From assembly GCA_026686845.1 (NCBI GenBank), contig JAIVEN010000010.1, positions 38,352,001 to 38,416,000 on the forward strand: a stretch of 64,000 nucleotides of DNA, read 5' to 3'. Both the position numbers and the translations under genes were made by a program. Source of the DNA: Adenanthera pavonina (Eukaryota > Streptophyta > Magnoliopsida > Fabales > Fabaceae). Each line of letters starts with the position of its first letter. Within the stretch, counting starts at the first letter, position 1. Of the stretch, positions 1-10,193 are shown piece by piece. The notes under the pieces were generated by a model, which saw only the letters and a list, made by a program, of their open reading frames with translations, was not told where the DNA came from and searched no databases.

Positions 1-880
1 GTTTTGATTATAAGAGTTAAAATATTTTTATATGTATAATTACTAAAAAGGACATAAGTTTTATTATATAATATCATATAATTAATTGAGTTATATATGC
101 TTTATAATAATAATATATTTCTTCCAATCCTAAATATAAAGCACTTTCAATTATCTCACATATATTAAGAAAATGAGTTAAATAATTAAATTTGTTAAGA
201 AATTCTAATATTTTCTATTATTTGCCCTTATTAATTGCATTATTTCTCATACTTCCTTTATCATTTATGTCTTATACTGCCCCTAGTTATTTTATAATTG
301 CATTTCACTTATCTCAATATTATTTGAAATTTAAGTTTGCAACTTAAATACCCAAGCTTGAAATAATGACACAAATAAAATGATGATCTTCACCTTTTAA
401 GAAAATTTCTTATTATTATTCTTCACTACTCACCTATTTGAACTCACCAGATTTATTTTCATATTTTCCTTGCCATCTGTCACATTGATAGATGGGATGA
501 TTAATGTTTAAAGAGTTAAATGATGAATATTTAAATAGAAGTAAAGTTTGAGGATGAATATAAGAAAAATAATAAAATTTAAGGACTAAATTACAAATTA
601 TGGTAAAATATAGGTACTAAAATCAACTACTCTTTAATCTTAGTCCGCATCCCTTACCCACGTGTCTATCACGTCAGTAACTCTGTTTATCACATCAGCA
701 CCGTTTCACATCAATCTTGCCACGTAACACTCATAGAGACGAATTTACAAACAGTTTGATAGTTGAGGGACTAACTATGCCATCGTTAAATATATTAGGG
801 AGCATTACCGAAAAAAATTAATTCAAGGACTAATTTCAAAATTGATGCAAAGTTTAGGGACCAAAAGATTAATTTTCCCA
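1..880. other. AT-rich intergenic DNA
   Basis: No coding exon is visible. The stretch is AT-rich and low in complexity. Two degenerate direct copies of an 'aaggactaaatt...' motif occur near 583-640 and 822-872, around a slightly GC-richer piece (640-735) with ACGTG and CACGT cores. This looks like the remains of an old repeat, but I cannot assign a family. Confidence 0.4.
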
Positions 881-891
881 AATATATTTTA

Positions 892-1545
892 CTTTGTTTG
901 GATAGTATGGAAAAATAGGGATGAAGGAAAAGTCGGGGGGGGGGGGGAATATATGGGGTCCACATATTTTTCCTCCCAAATTTTTTCTCTAAAAGTGAAG
1001 AGATTTTGAAAAAAAGACTTATTTTCCAAAGTTACCCATATGAAATGCTTTATATATATTGATGTTACCTACCACCATAAGTAACAAGTTTTTGTCATTA
1101 GCACCTGCTAGCCACCACCCTCCATTGTTTGCCAACCATCAGCAGCTGCCAATGATCGGTTGTGGCCGCTAGTCCTAGTCCCTGGCTGCCAACTGCCACC
1201 ACCTCTGGTCACCAGTTGCTGTCACAAGTCACCACTGTGAATTATTGGCCGTCGTCACCATTCCTTGGTCAGCATCTACTACCACTAATTATTAGTCCCG
1301 AGCCACCATCTTATTGAATAAAATAAATTATGAGAAAATATCATTTATATGAATTACTTTTATTCATATAGTATAAATTAGTTATATTAGTAACAGGGGT
1401 ATTATAGCCTTTATGAAATAAATAAATTTTCTCTCTTCTCTATTTTCTTCCCTCATCCAAACATAAGGGGAAGAAATATTTTATTTTCACTTTTTTCTCC
1501 CATCTATTTTCTTTCCTTCTATTTTCTTCTCTTATCCAAACAAAG
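892..1545. mobile_element. candidate small inverted-repeat (MITE-like) element
   Basis: A perfect 13-bp inverted repeat, CTTTGTTTGGATA at 892-904 and its reverse complement at 1533-1545, brackets about 650 bp. No open reading frame of note lies inside, so a non-autonomous DNA transposon is the simplest reading. The interior contains a run of 13 G (935-947) and a GC-rich CCACC/GCCACC-type block at about 1085-1310 that stands out from its AT-rich surroundings and could be captured DNA. No clear target-site duplication is visible, which keeps confidence moderate. Confidence 0.45.
935..947 (+). repeat. G13 homopolymer
   Basis: Thirteen consecutive G residues inside the inverted-repeat element, in AT-rich surroundings. 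It could be a genuine mononucleotide tract or a sequencing or assembly length error. Confidence 0.9.
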
Positions 1546-1709
1546 CATAAAAGAATAATGAAGCAACAGATAATGTGCCTCACAAGGTCCAGGTTAGGGT
1601 TTGAAAAGGTTTTAGATATGGATCAAATTGCTTAGATATTATATATAAGTGAATTTGATATTATCTTTCGATTTAAATTTTTAAATATTATATATGTTGA
1701 TGAGTTTTT

Positions 1710-2533
1710 TCTACTTCTTTAATTCTATCAAATATAAGATTTGTTTCTATTTTTTTTAAGTGACATTTGATTCAAACAAGAGACAAGGAATTCTACTTTT
1801 TATGATTTGTTAGTATTTTCATTCGATATGACCCAAGAAAAAAGAAATGAATTAAATAAGCATAATGTTGCGCAAGACGAGGATAACAAAAACTGAAATG
1901 GAAGAGAGGACAATATGTCATGATCAATCGATCATTAAGGTAAGATTGAAACCTCTCTCGTAGATTAAATGAAAGCATAGCTAGGTAGAATGAGCATTAA
2001 TGTTGAGAGTAAGGGAATTTAAGGCTAGCGCCCTAAAATTAGTCCATGTACAGGATTATTTTCATGAATTGTGTAGGGATGTTATATCTCATTATTTTCC
2101 CTAGTTTGTATCATCACTGATCATTCATTCTATAATTTTCTTCACAGCCATTATTTTTCAGTTTTTCTTCTTCAATCATATTCATAATTTTCATATTCTT
2201 ATTTCCAAGAAGCAAAATAGGGAAGAAGATGGGACTAGTCCAAGTTTGTCTTTTCAAGCTGTGGGTGACTAAATTCATTTGATTGATTTGATTATTCTCT
2301 AGTCTTACGTAAATGCATGGTTTTGATTTCTTGCAAGAAACCTCAAATTATTCAAGGTAATTTGTCTTCAGGAAACAACATGGTCACAATCAAAAACAAC
2401 TTATGCATGCAGAGTTCTCCAGAGATTACCCCACCACATGATCCCCAGACGAGGAAATCACAAGGTGGGATACAAAATTACCTCTCTCCCAGACTATCTT
2501 GGCACAATATTTAGAGTACACAGTACTAAAAGT
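1710..2533 (+). pseudogene. family cassette copy 1, A/B exon fragments
   Basis: This stretch aligns by eye with 53190-53360 (its first part) and 18360-18960 (its second part), so it belongs to the duplicated gene family. An A-type exon remnant ends at the GCT of 2258-2260, before a GT, and encodes KKQNREEDGT followed by SPSLSFQA. A B-type exon starts at 2337 after TTGCAAG and stays open to a CAAG|GTGGG donor near 2463. It encodes SSGNN, MQSSPEITPP and related motifs shared with 18020-18165 and 13660-13781. No membrane-domain exon precedes it in the window, so this is a 3' fragment. Whether it is transcribed cannot be told from sequence. Confidence 0.6.
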
Positions 2534-2550
2534 AAAACACACCAAACTCC
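2534..2550. repeat. LINE target-site duplication, left copy
   Basis: AAAACACACCAAACTCC at 2534-2550 recurs at 8249-8265 after the LINE poly(A). The 13-bp CACACCAAACTCC part is unambiguous and the leading A residues merge with the tail. The paralogous uninterrupted site is at about 18978-18990. Confidence 0.9.
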
Positions 2551-2575
2551 AAAAAACCCGCGGTTATAAGGGACA

Positions 2576-4336
2576 ATGGAAAAAGGCGGAGGAAAGGTGA
2601 GCATTGAAGGAGGTGAGTGTGATGCGGATGATTCGAATGGGGTTTTTCGAAGCAAAGGTGGAGACTCGAAGGGAGGTCCACTGGAGGGGAAAGAATTTAG
2701 ATTTGGAGGAGGTACGGAGAGCGTTTTGTCTTATAAAAACAAGCTGTTGAGCCTTGGGGATTCGGGTTTTCTGGAGATGAACATGTCTGCTATGGATGCT
2801 TTGAATGGATGGAAGGATTACTTTGCGAGATTAGGTGGGAAGACAGTGGAAGAGACAGCAGAGGAAGTGGAGGAGAAGGATGAATCAGACGAGGAGGAAG
2901 TGACGATTGGAAGAAGAAAGGGAAAATATCCTACGTTGAAGGTGTCAGCGGAAGAATATGCGGCGTGGTGCAAGCCCTATATGAATTCGCTTATTGTTAA
3001 GTTGTTAGGGAGGACTTTTCGAGTGGGGTTCATAAGACAAAGGATGGAACGTATGTGGTGTCCAAAGAATCCCATGAAAGTTACACCCTTGAATAATGGT
3101 TATTTTATTGTATCGTTTTCCAGGAAGGAGGATCGGGATTACGCTCTTCATGAAGGGCCATGGATGATAGCAGATCATTACCTTCTGGTTCAAAGATGGA
3201 GACCAAATTTTAATCCTTGGAAAGCAGACAATCAAAAGCGAATTGCAGTCTGGATACGGATTCCTGACTTACCTGCGGAACTCTATAATGTGGAATCATT
3301 GAGGAGGATTGGAAATTTGGTAGGTAAGACGTTGAAAATTGATCGCACAACAGCATTTTCAGAGAAAGGAGGATTTGCACGCATTTGCGTTGAGCTTGAT
3401 CTTGAACAACCTCTTTTGCCGGCTTTCGATCATTTTGGGGAGGATTATAAGATTGAATATGAAGGGCTTCACTTAGTTTGTTTCCACTGTGGTACATACG
3501 GCCATCATATGGCAGTGTGTCCTTCGAAGGTTGATGATCAGAAGGATAAGGTGGGAGGTAGTGTAGGGTCGAGTTGCTCAACAGAGAAGGCTGCCTGAAC
3601 AGTTTCTGAGCAAATGGGGGTAGCGCCGGTGACGACTGAAGTTAGCGGATCTGAACGCGGAGATTATGGGCCTCAAATGATTGTAAAACGGAATTTTAGC
3701 AAAAAGAATAAAACTATGGATTCGAAGGGATCTCAGGCTGATTCTGCGGCTAAGATTACGGCTCATAATAATTTGGATTTTCAGCGGAGAGCTGAGCCCC
3801 GTGGCTCTAAAGATAAGGACAAGATGGGTGGGGTCAAAGACCATCAAAGAGGATCTCCAGGGGAGGCTGAAAGGAACTCCGAGAATGATGTGAGTAATAA
3901 AAAGGTCCAAGAATGGGTCCTAGTGGGTACTAAATGCAAGGGACTGATTAGAAGTAAGACACGTGGAAAAGTAACTGCTTCAGGAAATAAATTTAGATCA
4001 GGGAATAGGGAGTTGGGTGAGAAGACGGATATGGTGGGCCAGAAGTTAATTTCCTTAAATGATCCGTTCTCGATTTTGGATGGTGGGCCATCACATGTGG
4101 GCCAAGAGCAAGTGGGCAAGATTGTGAGTAGATCGTGCGAGGTGGGCCAAGAAGGATCCAAAGTGTTGGGTGCTCAAAACAAGAATCTAAGTGGACCTAG
4201 AGAGTTAGTGGAGGGGCAAAATACCATGGTCCATGCAGGTGATCGGGCTAGTAATACTCAGTTAAACGAGTTGGATATGTTTGAGATGGATCCATCAAGG
4301 GTAGCCCCCTTACCCACTCAGATGATTTCCTTATGA
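2576..4336 (+). pseudogene. LINE ORF1 (DUF4283 + CCHC zinc knuckle), one internal stop
   Basis: ORF1 of the LINE encodes the nucleic-acid-binding protein expected to coat element RNA. It spans 587 codons in one frame with a single TGA at 3596-3598 (codon 341). Residues 1-120 are glycine- and acid-rich. The plant DUF4283-type region runs from roughly 125 to 290, with landmarks ALHEGPWMI and VWIRIPDLP. A C-x2-C-x4-H-x4-C knuckle (CFHCGTYGHHMAVC) occupies residues 302-315. After the stop the frame continues as a low-complexity, charged tail to TGA 4334-4336. TGA could arise from CGA by one transition. The upstream 340 codons alone could still give a protein with both recognisable domains. ORF1's stop overlaps ORF2's start as ATGA. 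Confidence 0.85.
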
Positions 4337-7300
4337 ATTGTCTCATATGGAATTCACGTGGAACGGGAGCCCGCTCGTTCCCTAATCTCATTCGGGAAAT
4401 GACAAATTTTTATAATTTAGATTTCGTAGCTATTTTGGAAACTAGGTGTAGTGGGCAAAAAGCAGTCCAGATAGCTAGCAAGTTGGGTTTTCAAAGTATG
4501 CAAATTGTTGATGCGGATGGTTATAAGGGTGGTATCTGGTGTTTTTGGTCTTATAAGTTTCGGAAGGTCGAGGTGCTCGAGCAAAACTCGCAATACATTC
4601 ACTTTCGGATGGAGAACAATGATGGCCAAAGTTGGTTGATGACGATAGTGTACGCTAGTCCGTTGCCAGCTCGCAGACGTGATCTCTGGCGTGATCTTAG
4701 ACGTGTTAGGAGTAGTATTCAAGGGCCATGGTGCATGGGGGGAGACTTTAATGCAACGCTTATGGTGAACGAGCGTAAACAATCAACTGGTGTTTGTGGC
4801 AGTCCTGATAGAGATTTCTGTACGTTTGTAGAAGATGTTGAGCTAAACGACCTCGGGTTTGTTGGTCCCAAGTTTACTTGGCATCGTCCTAATATGGAGA
4901 GTCGTTTGGATCGGGTACTGGGATCTACTGAATGGATGTCTATTTTTCCGAATCTTACAGTTACTCACCTTCCTTGGTATAAATCAGATCACAGACCTAT
5001 CCTTGTGCGTACGGATGGGATGGGTTCAATGAGGAGGAGTAATCGACCATTTAGGTTCATTGCCTCTTGGGTGCTTCATGAACAATTCGAGTCTTTTGTT
5101 AGAGAAAAGTGGACCCAAGATGTGCCTTGGACTGAAAACGTGGAAAGTTTTACCAGGGCTTGTGGGGAATGGAATAAGCAAATATTTGGAATTACAGGGA
5201 CGAGGAAGAAGATACTCATGAAGAGGTTGAATGGTATTGCTAAAGCGGAAGCTAGATACGGGCTCTCTAGGGAGCTAGAAGAGTTGCAGATAAAACTTTG
5301 GAGAGAGTTAGAAGATGTCCTTTTACAAGAGTCTCTTATCTGGGCTCAGAAATCTAGGAGTGATTAGGTTATTAATGGGGACATGAATACTCGTTTCTTT
5401 CACAATCGGGCAAACGGAAGGAGGAAAAGGAATTTTATTGGAGCTATTAGGAATGAAGCTGGGGAGTGGTTGTACGATGTGGAGGAAATCAAACAGCTGG
5501 CTACTTCTTACTTGTCTAATTTATTTAGGGAAGATGAGCACCAGCGGGGCCCTCTTATATGTAGAGTCACATACCCTTTTATTAAAGAGGGGGAGCTTAT
5601 CTCTCTTGGTCGTGATATTGCTGATGCTGAAATAAAAGATGCTCTGTTTGGTATGGGTGCACTTAAATCACCAGGCCCGGATGAGCTTAATGCTTTGTTT
5701 TACCAAAGCCAATGGAAACATGTGGGGAAATCAGTTTGTGGTCTTATAAAGAATTTATGGGTAAACTCTTCTCAGATTGGTAGTATTAATGGCACTCAAA
5801 TAGTGTTAATTCCCAAGAAAGATCACCCAGAGACTCTGAAGGATTTGAGACCCATAAGTTTATGTAATGTGATATTTAAAATTATTACAAAAGCTATTGC
5901 AAATCAGATTAAAACAATTTTGCCCCATGTGATTAGCCCGAATCAATGCAGTTTTGTTCCGGGCCACCATAGTTCGGATAATATTATCGTGGCACAGGAA
6001 GTCATTCACTCGATGCGGAATATGCAGGGAAAGAAAGGTTTTATGGCAATAAAGATTGATTTGGAGAAGGCATATGATAAAGTGAATTGGAATTTTCTAA
6101 GAAACTGCCTGCAGGAGCTCAATATTCCTGAGGTAATTATAAAGATTGTTTTTCATTGTGTGTCAACCCCCAATATGCAGTTGTTATGGAATGGAGATAA
6201 ATCTGAGCTGTTTACTCCATCTAGAGGGGTTAGACAGGGAGATTCGTTGTCTCCGTACTTGTTCATCATTTGCATGGAGAAGTTGGCGCACCTGATCCAG
6301 GAGCGGATAGAGTCTAATACTTGGCGTCCGATTCGGTTATGTAAAGATGGGCCTCTTATTTCACATCTTTTTTTCGCTGACGATATTATTCTGTTTGTGG
6401 AAGCTTCTGTGCAGCAGGCTGAAGAGGTGAGAGAATGCCTTGACAGGTTTTGTGCTAGTTCAGGACTCAAAGTTAATGTGAGCAAAACGCGGATTTTCTT
6501 CTCAAAGAACGTGCATCACACTAGACGGTCTGAGCTTAGTAATGTCATGGGGTTTCAAACAGCAGTCGATCTGGGGAAGTATTTAGGGGTTCCCCTTCAT
6601 CATAAAAGGGTAACAAAAGATAGCTTCCAGGAGGTTGTGGATAAAGTACGGACACGTCTCTCCAGTTGGAAAGTTAATGCACTTTCGCTTGCTGGAAGAG
6701 CTACTCTGGTTTCGTCTGTAACGTCCACCATCCCAGGATATACTATGCAAACGTCAGCGTTGCCTATTAGCGCATGTGAAGCATTTGAGCAGAGTAACAG
6801 GGGTTTTTTGTGGGGCTCAACGACTGAAAGAAGGAAAGTGCACCTTGTAGATTGGGATACAGTATGCCGAACGAAGAAGAACGGTGGTTTGGGCATCAGA
6901 CATATGAGAAGCCAAAATAAAGCGTATATGACCAAGCTTGGGTGGAATCTCATTACTAAGCGTGACAATCTCTGGGTCAAGGTTATTCGAAGCAAGTACA
7001 AGTGTGGAGATGATTTAATCCCGACTATTAATCAGAAACGTCGTGGATCTAATACGTGGTCAGGTATTAAAGCATCTTGGAAATATGTTACTGATGGTAT
7101 TGACATAGATCATTGTCAGCAAAAAGTGAGGTGGAGACATGATGGGAATGGCTCTTTCTCAGTAAGGTCTACGTATGGAGCGATCATGAAGGAGCAAGTT
7201 GAAAACGACTCTATCTGGCAGAAGGTGTGGAAGTTAAATACCATACAAAGGTGTAAAGCGTTTATTTGGCTAGCTCTACACAACAGGTTACTTACTAATG

Positions 7301-8217
7301 AGGAACGAAGTCGAAGAGGAATGAGTTCTGTTGTGGCTTGCTCTTGGTGCAAGAATGGCCCGGAGAGCTTGATACATGTTCTTCGTGACTGCCCAGAGAC
7401 AAAGAAGCTGTGGCAGGGCATGGTGGGGATATCTACCTATAGGAGGTTCTTTAACATGCATGTGAATGAATGGCTCAAGGTGAATGTTCAGAATACAGGA
7501 CTGATGAGGAGGGAAGGGTGGGGTGAGCTGTTTTCCACCATTTGCTGGCTCCTATGGAAACGAAGGAACCAGCGCATTTTTGAGAATAAAATGATGAGCA
7601 ATGAATGTATCAAGAATAAAGCTGTGTCTATCCTTTCAAGCCTGAACCTTGCAAGACACAGATTGAAAGGAACGAATCTGAATGGCCAGTTGGTGAGAGA
7701 AAGAGAAGCTCGATGGGATCCACCGAATGATGAGTGGGTGAAGATGAATGTAGATGGGGCTTTTTCTTTGACTACAGGTATGGGATGTGGGGGTGTCATG
7801 AGAGATGCTACCGGTAGATTTATGGCGGGCTTCATGCACCATGCTATGGGGGGAGATAGTCTAGCTGCAGAACTGTGGGCACTATTGCTAGGATTTAAAA
7901 TGGCTTGGGATAAAGGGATTCGAAAGCTGATTATTGAATCTGATGCGGCTGAGGTCGTGAGATTGCTGCATGAAGGAGACGTAAGTATGCATCCGGACTG
8001 TGGTCTGATTATGGAAGCTCGTGGTTTCCTTGCACGTGAGTGGGGGGTGGAAGTGAATCATATTCCTCGTACTGCTAATGCAGTTGCTGATTATTTGGCA
8101 AAACAAGCTCTGAGTGCCATGCCTGGGTTTCATGCTGTGGGGGACCCAGATGACGTTCTTTCTGTATTAATTAAGAACGATTGTATTAGACCCATTAATA
8201 CTGGGAAGTTGATGTGA
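4333..8217 (+). pseudogene. LINE ORF2 (endonuclease-RT-RNase H), one internal stop
   Basis: ORF2 encodes the machinery for target-primed reverse transcription. The frame is continuous from ATG 4333 to TGA 8217 except for TAG at 5365-5367. An APE-type endonuclease occupies residues 1-225 (IWNSRG start, LETR near 36-39, GGDFNA at 136-141, SDHRPI at 218-223). After the stop, the part starting at ATG 5383 has the reverse transcriptase, with LRPISLCN, KIDLEKAYDKV, GVRQGDSLSPYLF and the FADD box at its residues 331-334. It also has a zf-RVT-like Cys/His segment (CSWCKNGPESLIHVLRDC) and a terminal RNase H with candidate catalytic D791, E830, D854 and D903. The stop sits in the linker before GDMNTRFFH, where related LINEs usually have tryptophan, so a TGG-to-TAG change is likely. 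It separates the endonuclease from the RT. Confidence 0.9.
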
Positions 8218-8248
8218 GGCTTTTGTCTCCTTTTGTTTATCAAAAAAA

Positions 8249-8265
8249 AAAACACACCAAACTCC
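8249..8265. repeat. LINE target-site duplication, right copy
   Basis: Second copy of the duplication at 2534-2550, directly after the poly(A) tail. Beyond it the sequence continues as CTTAAAAGACA..., as it does in the paralog at 18990 onward. Confidence 0.9.
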
Positions 8266-8591
8266 TTAAAAGACATGTACTAATGCTACTAATATAGTCT
8301 AATATTTTTCAAAAAAAAAAAGTATTAGTAACACAATTTCTTATTAGAAGTGATTGATTCACGCACATATCATATAATGGAATGATAAGAGAGAGATTTA
8401 AAAGTGTTCCGAGTAGTGCAGTTTACAGTTTATGGATTCAAAGATGCATATTAATTTCAGATTTTGAAGTTTCCTAATTGGAATGATTTCCATATTTACA
8501 GGCATTTGCTTAAGCTCCTTGCTCGTAGGGTTGGCCAAATGTTGGTGTGTGTGTTATGGTTGGTGATCCGCTAAATGGGGAGCTGATTAAT
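8266..8591 (+). pseudogene. family cassette copy 1: B-to-terminal intron and start of terminal exon
   Basis: The stretch is collinear with 18991-19673. It includes the acceptor TTTACAG at about 8495-8501 followed by GCATTTGCTTAAGCTCC, the counterpart of 19588 in the other copy. The predicted terminal exon starts LLKLLARR here and ILKLLAHR in the other copy, then loses frame. It is cut at 8591 by the solo LTR and resumes at 11026. Confidence 0.6.
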
Positions 8592-9265
8592 TGTTCGCCA
8601 CCGAGCTACATCATGAGCGTATAGACTAAGATAATAGTAAAGTGATGAGTAAAGTATCATTTCCATAGGGACTTAGATCAAATGCGGTCAAACATTAGAC
8701 ATCGCATTTTCAATTAATTTGAGCAAGACAACTAAATGGTTTACTATTTAAAGAAATAATAAAAGGATAGAAAAGTATATAAAAATAGCAAGAATGATGA
8801 CTAAGGACTTTAGAAATGCAAAAAGACTTAGGATTATTTATCCCCTTTGTATTTCATAAATACCCAATTAAACTCCTTTTACATTTGCTCTTAATGCTAA
8901 ATTATGTTAGTTTGGATACTGATTTACCTATACGTGCTCTCTCGAGTCTCCAAATAAGTGTTTAGTTTAATCAATTAATTAATCTCTTAACTAATTAATT
9001 AAACCCCCTCATTTCAATTCAAATCCTAAAAGTGACTATGTGAGGTTAGTGAATATATCTCTACCCCACTAATAAAACTCTCCACTCAACAAAACAAGAA
9101 TCAAGTACTCATATGACCTAACTCAAGTTCTCTACTTAATATAGCTTTCTCAAGCATCACCTAAGTGAATAAGACAATCTTATTGGTGGCCAACAATTAG
9201 AAGCTTTAAGAATAGAACAAAATCAACATAATTGCAACATTGATCATAAATATAAAGAAGAAATG

Positions 9266-9527
9266 TGTGACATCTGGGCGCTGACGAGGGCGGGGAGTGA
9301 TCGCCGGTGCAAGAAAAGTGGGGACTCAGATAAAGTAATGAGGCACCGACAAGGATCGGTAGCTTATCCCTTAAGAACTCCTCAGTTAAGCATGCTTGAC
9401 CTGGAGCAATTATGGGATGGGTGACCTCCTGGCAAGGAGGTGTGTGAGTGAGGACAAAGCACACCGAAAGGGTTTGTGTTGGTTTGTGGGGACAGTCGTC
9501 AATCTTGAATAGCGGCCGGACATTACA
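9266..9527 (+). repeat. Cassandra LTR 1
   Basis: 262-bp LTR, TGTGACATCTGGG...ATTACA, followed by GG and the primer-binding site. It differs from LTR2 and LTR3 at scattered single bases only. Confidence 0.92.
9343..9450 (+). other. 5S rRNA-derived segment in Cassandra LTR (repeats at +333 and +666)
   Basis: The core shares AGAACTC, AGTTAAGC, TGCTTG and GGATGGGTGACCTCCTGG with plant 5S rRNA in the same order, covering the regions that hold the internal A and C boxes of 5S genes. The same segment recurs in LTR2 and LTR3, 333 and 666 bp downstream. The flanking part of a true 5S gene is not preserved, so this is transposon-borne 5S homology and not an rRNA gene. It may act as an RNA polymerase III promoter, as proposed for Cassandra. 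Confidence 0.85.
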
Positions 9528-9598
9528 GGTGGTATCAGAGCCCAGCCTCTCTCAGTACGGTATGGTTCGGGGACGAACCAAGCGGAAGCTGGTGGGCA

Positions 9599-9860
9599 TG
9601 TGACATCCGGGCGCTGACGAGGGCGAGGAGTGATCGCCGGTGCAAGAAAAGTGGGGGTTCAGATAAAGTAATGAGGCACTGACAAGGATCGGTAGCTTAT
9701 CCCTTAAGAACTCCTCAGTTAAGCGTGTTTGACCTGGAGCAATTATGGGATGGGTGACCTCCTGGCAAGGAGGTGTGTGAGTGAGGACAAAGCACACCGA
9801 AAGGGTTTGTGTTGGTTTGTGGGGACAGTCGTCAATCCTGAATAGCGGCCGGATGTTACA
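9599..9860 (+). repeat. Cassandra LTR 2 (shared, central)
   Basis: 262-bp LTR flanked on both sides by 71-bp internal segments ending GGAAGCTGGTGGGCA. In an unequal-recombination model this is the duplicated middle LTR. Confidence 0.92.
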
Positions 9861-9931
9861 GGTGATATCAGAGCCCAACCTCTCTCAGTACGATATGGTT
9901 CGGGGACGAACCAAGCGGAAGCTGGTGGGCA

Positions 9932-10193
9932 TGTGACATCCGGGCGCTGACGAGGGCGGGGAGTGATCGCCGGTGCAAGAAAGATGGGGGCTCAGATAAA
10001 GCAATGAGGCACCGATAAGGATCGGTAGCTTATCTCTTAAGAACTCCTTAGTTAAGCGTGCTTGACCAGGAGCAATTATGGGATGGGTGATCTCCTGGGA
10101 AGGAGGTGTGTGAGTGAGGACAAAGCACACCGAAAGGGTTTGTGTTGGTTTGTGGGGACAGTCGTCAATCCTAAATAGCGGCCGAACGTTACA
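9932..10193 (+). repeat. Cassandra LTR 3
   Basis: 262-bp LTR ending ACGTTACA, immediately followed by the AAATG target-site duplication at 10194-10198. Confidence 0.92.

Larger units (their letters stand above)
2551..8252 (+). mobile_element. L1-type LINE retrotransposon, nearly intact
   Basis: A 5.7-kb non-LTR retrotransposon ending in a run of 11 A (8242-8252) and flanked by a 13-17-bp target-site duplication. The order is a short leader of about 25 bp, ORF1 (2576-4336) and ORF2 (4333-8217, endonuclease, reverse transcriptase, cysteine/histidine domain, RNase H). The very short leader suggests a slight 5' truncation. Each ORF carries one in-frame stop and no frameshift, so the insertion is recent. 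It lies in a family cassette between sequence matching 18960-18977 and 18991 onward, which supplies the empty site. Confidence 0.95.
9266..10193 (+). mobile_element. Cassandra-type TRIM, tandem array LTR-internal-LTR-internal-LTR
   Basis: Three 262-bp direct repeats (9266-9527, 9599-9860, 9932-10193) begin TGTGACAT, end TTACA and are separated by two 71-bp internal segments. The first internal segment has an exact tRNA-iMet primer-binding site, TGGTATCAGAGC, at 9530-9541; in the second the site is TGATATCAGAGC (9863-9874). The LTRs carry 5S-rRNA-like sequence, the hallmark of Cassandra terminal-repeat retrotransposons in miniature, which have no genes and depend on partner elements. One target-site duplication, AAATG (9261-9265 and 10194-10198), brackets the whole three-LTR array, so the array behaves as one insertion later expanded, or inserted already expanded. 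Confidence 0.93.

Noticed and set aside
3005..3581. Antisense frames within LINE ORF1
   Set aside because: Shadows of the sense DUF4283/zinc-knuckle frame, which has clear motifs.
9343..9450. A functional 5S rRNA gene
   Set aside because: Only the central part of 5S is conserved, many positions differ, and the copies sit in LTRs next to a tRNA primer-binding site.
9180..10130. Three similar reverse-strand open frames with an MCFVLTHTPP-like start
   Set aside because: They repeat every 333 bp because they are antisense readings of the Cassandra LTRs; no coding function is expected.
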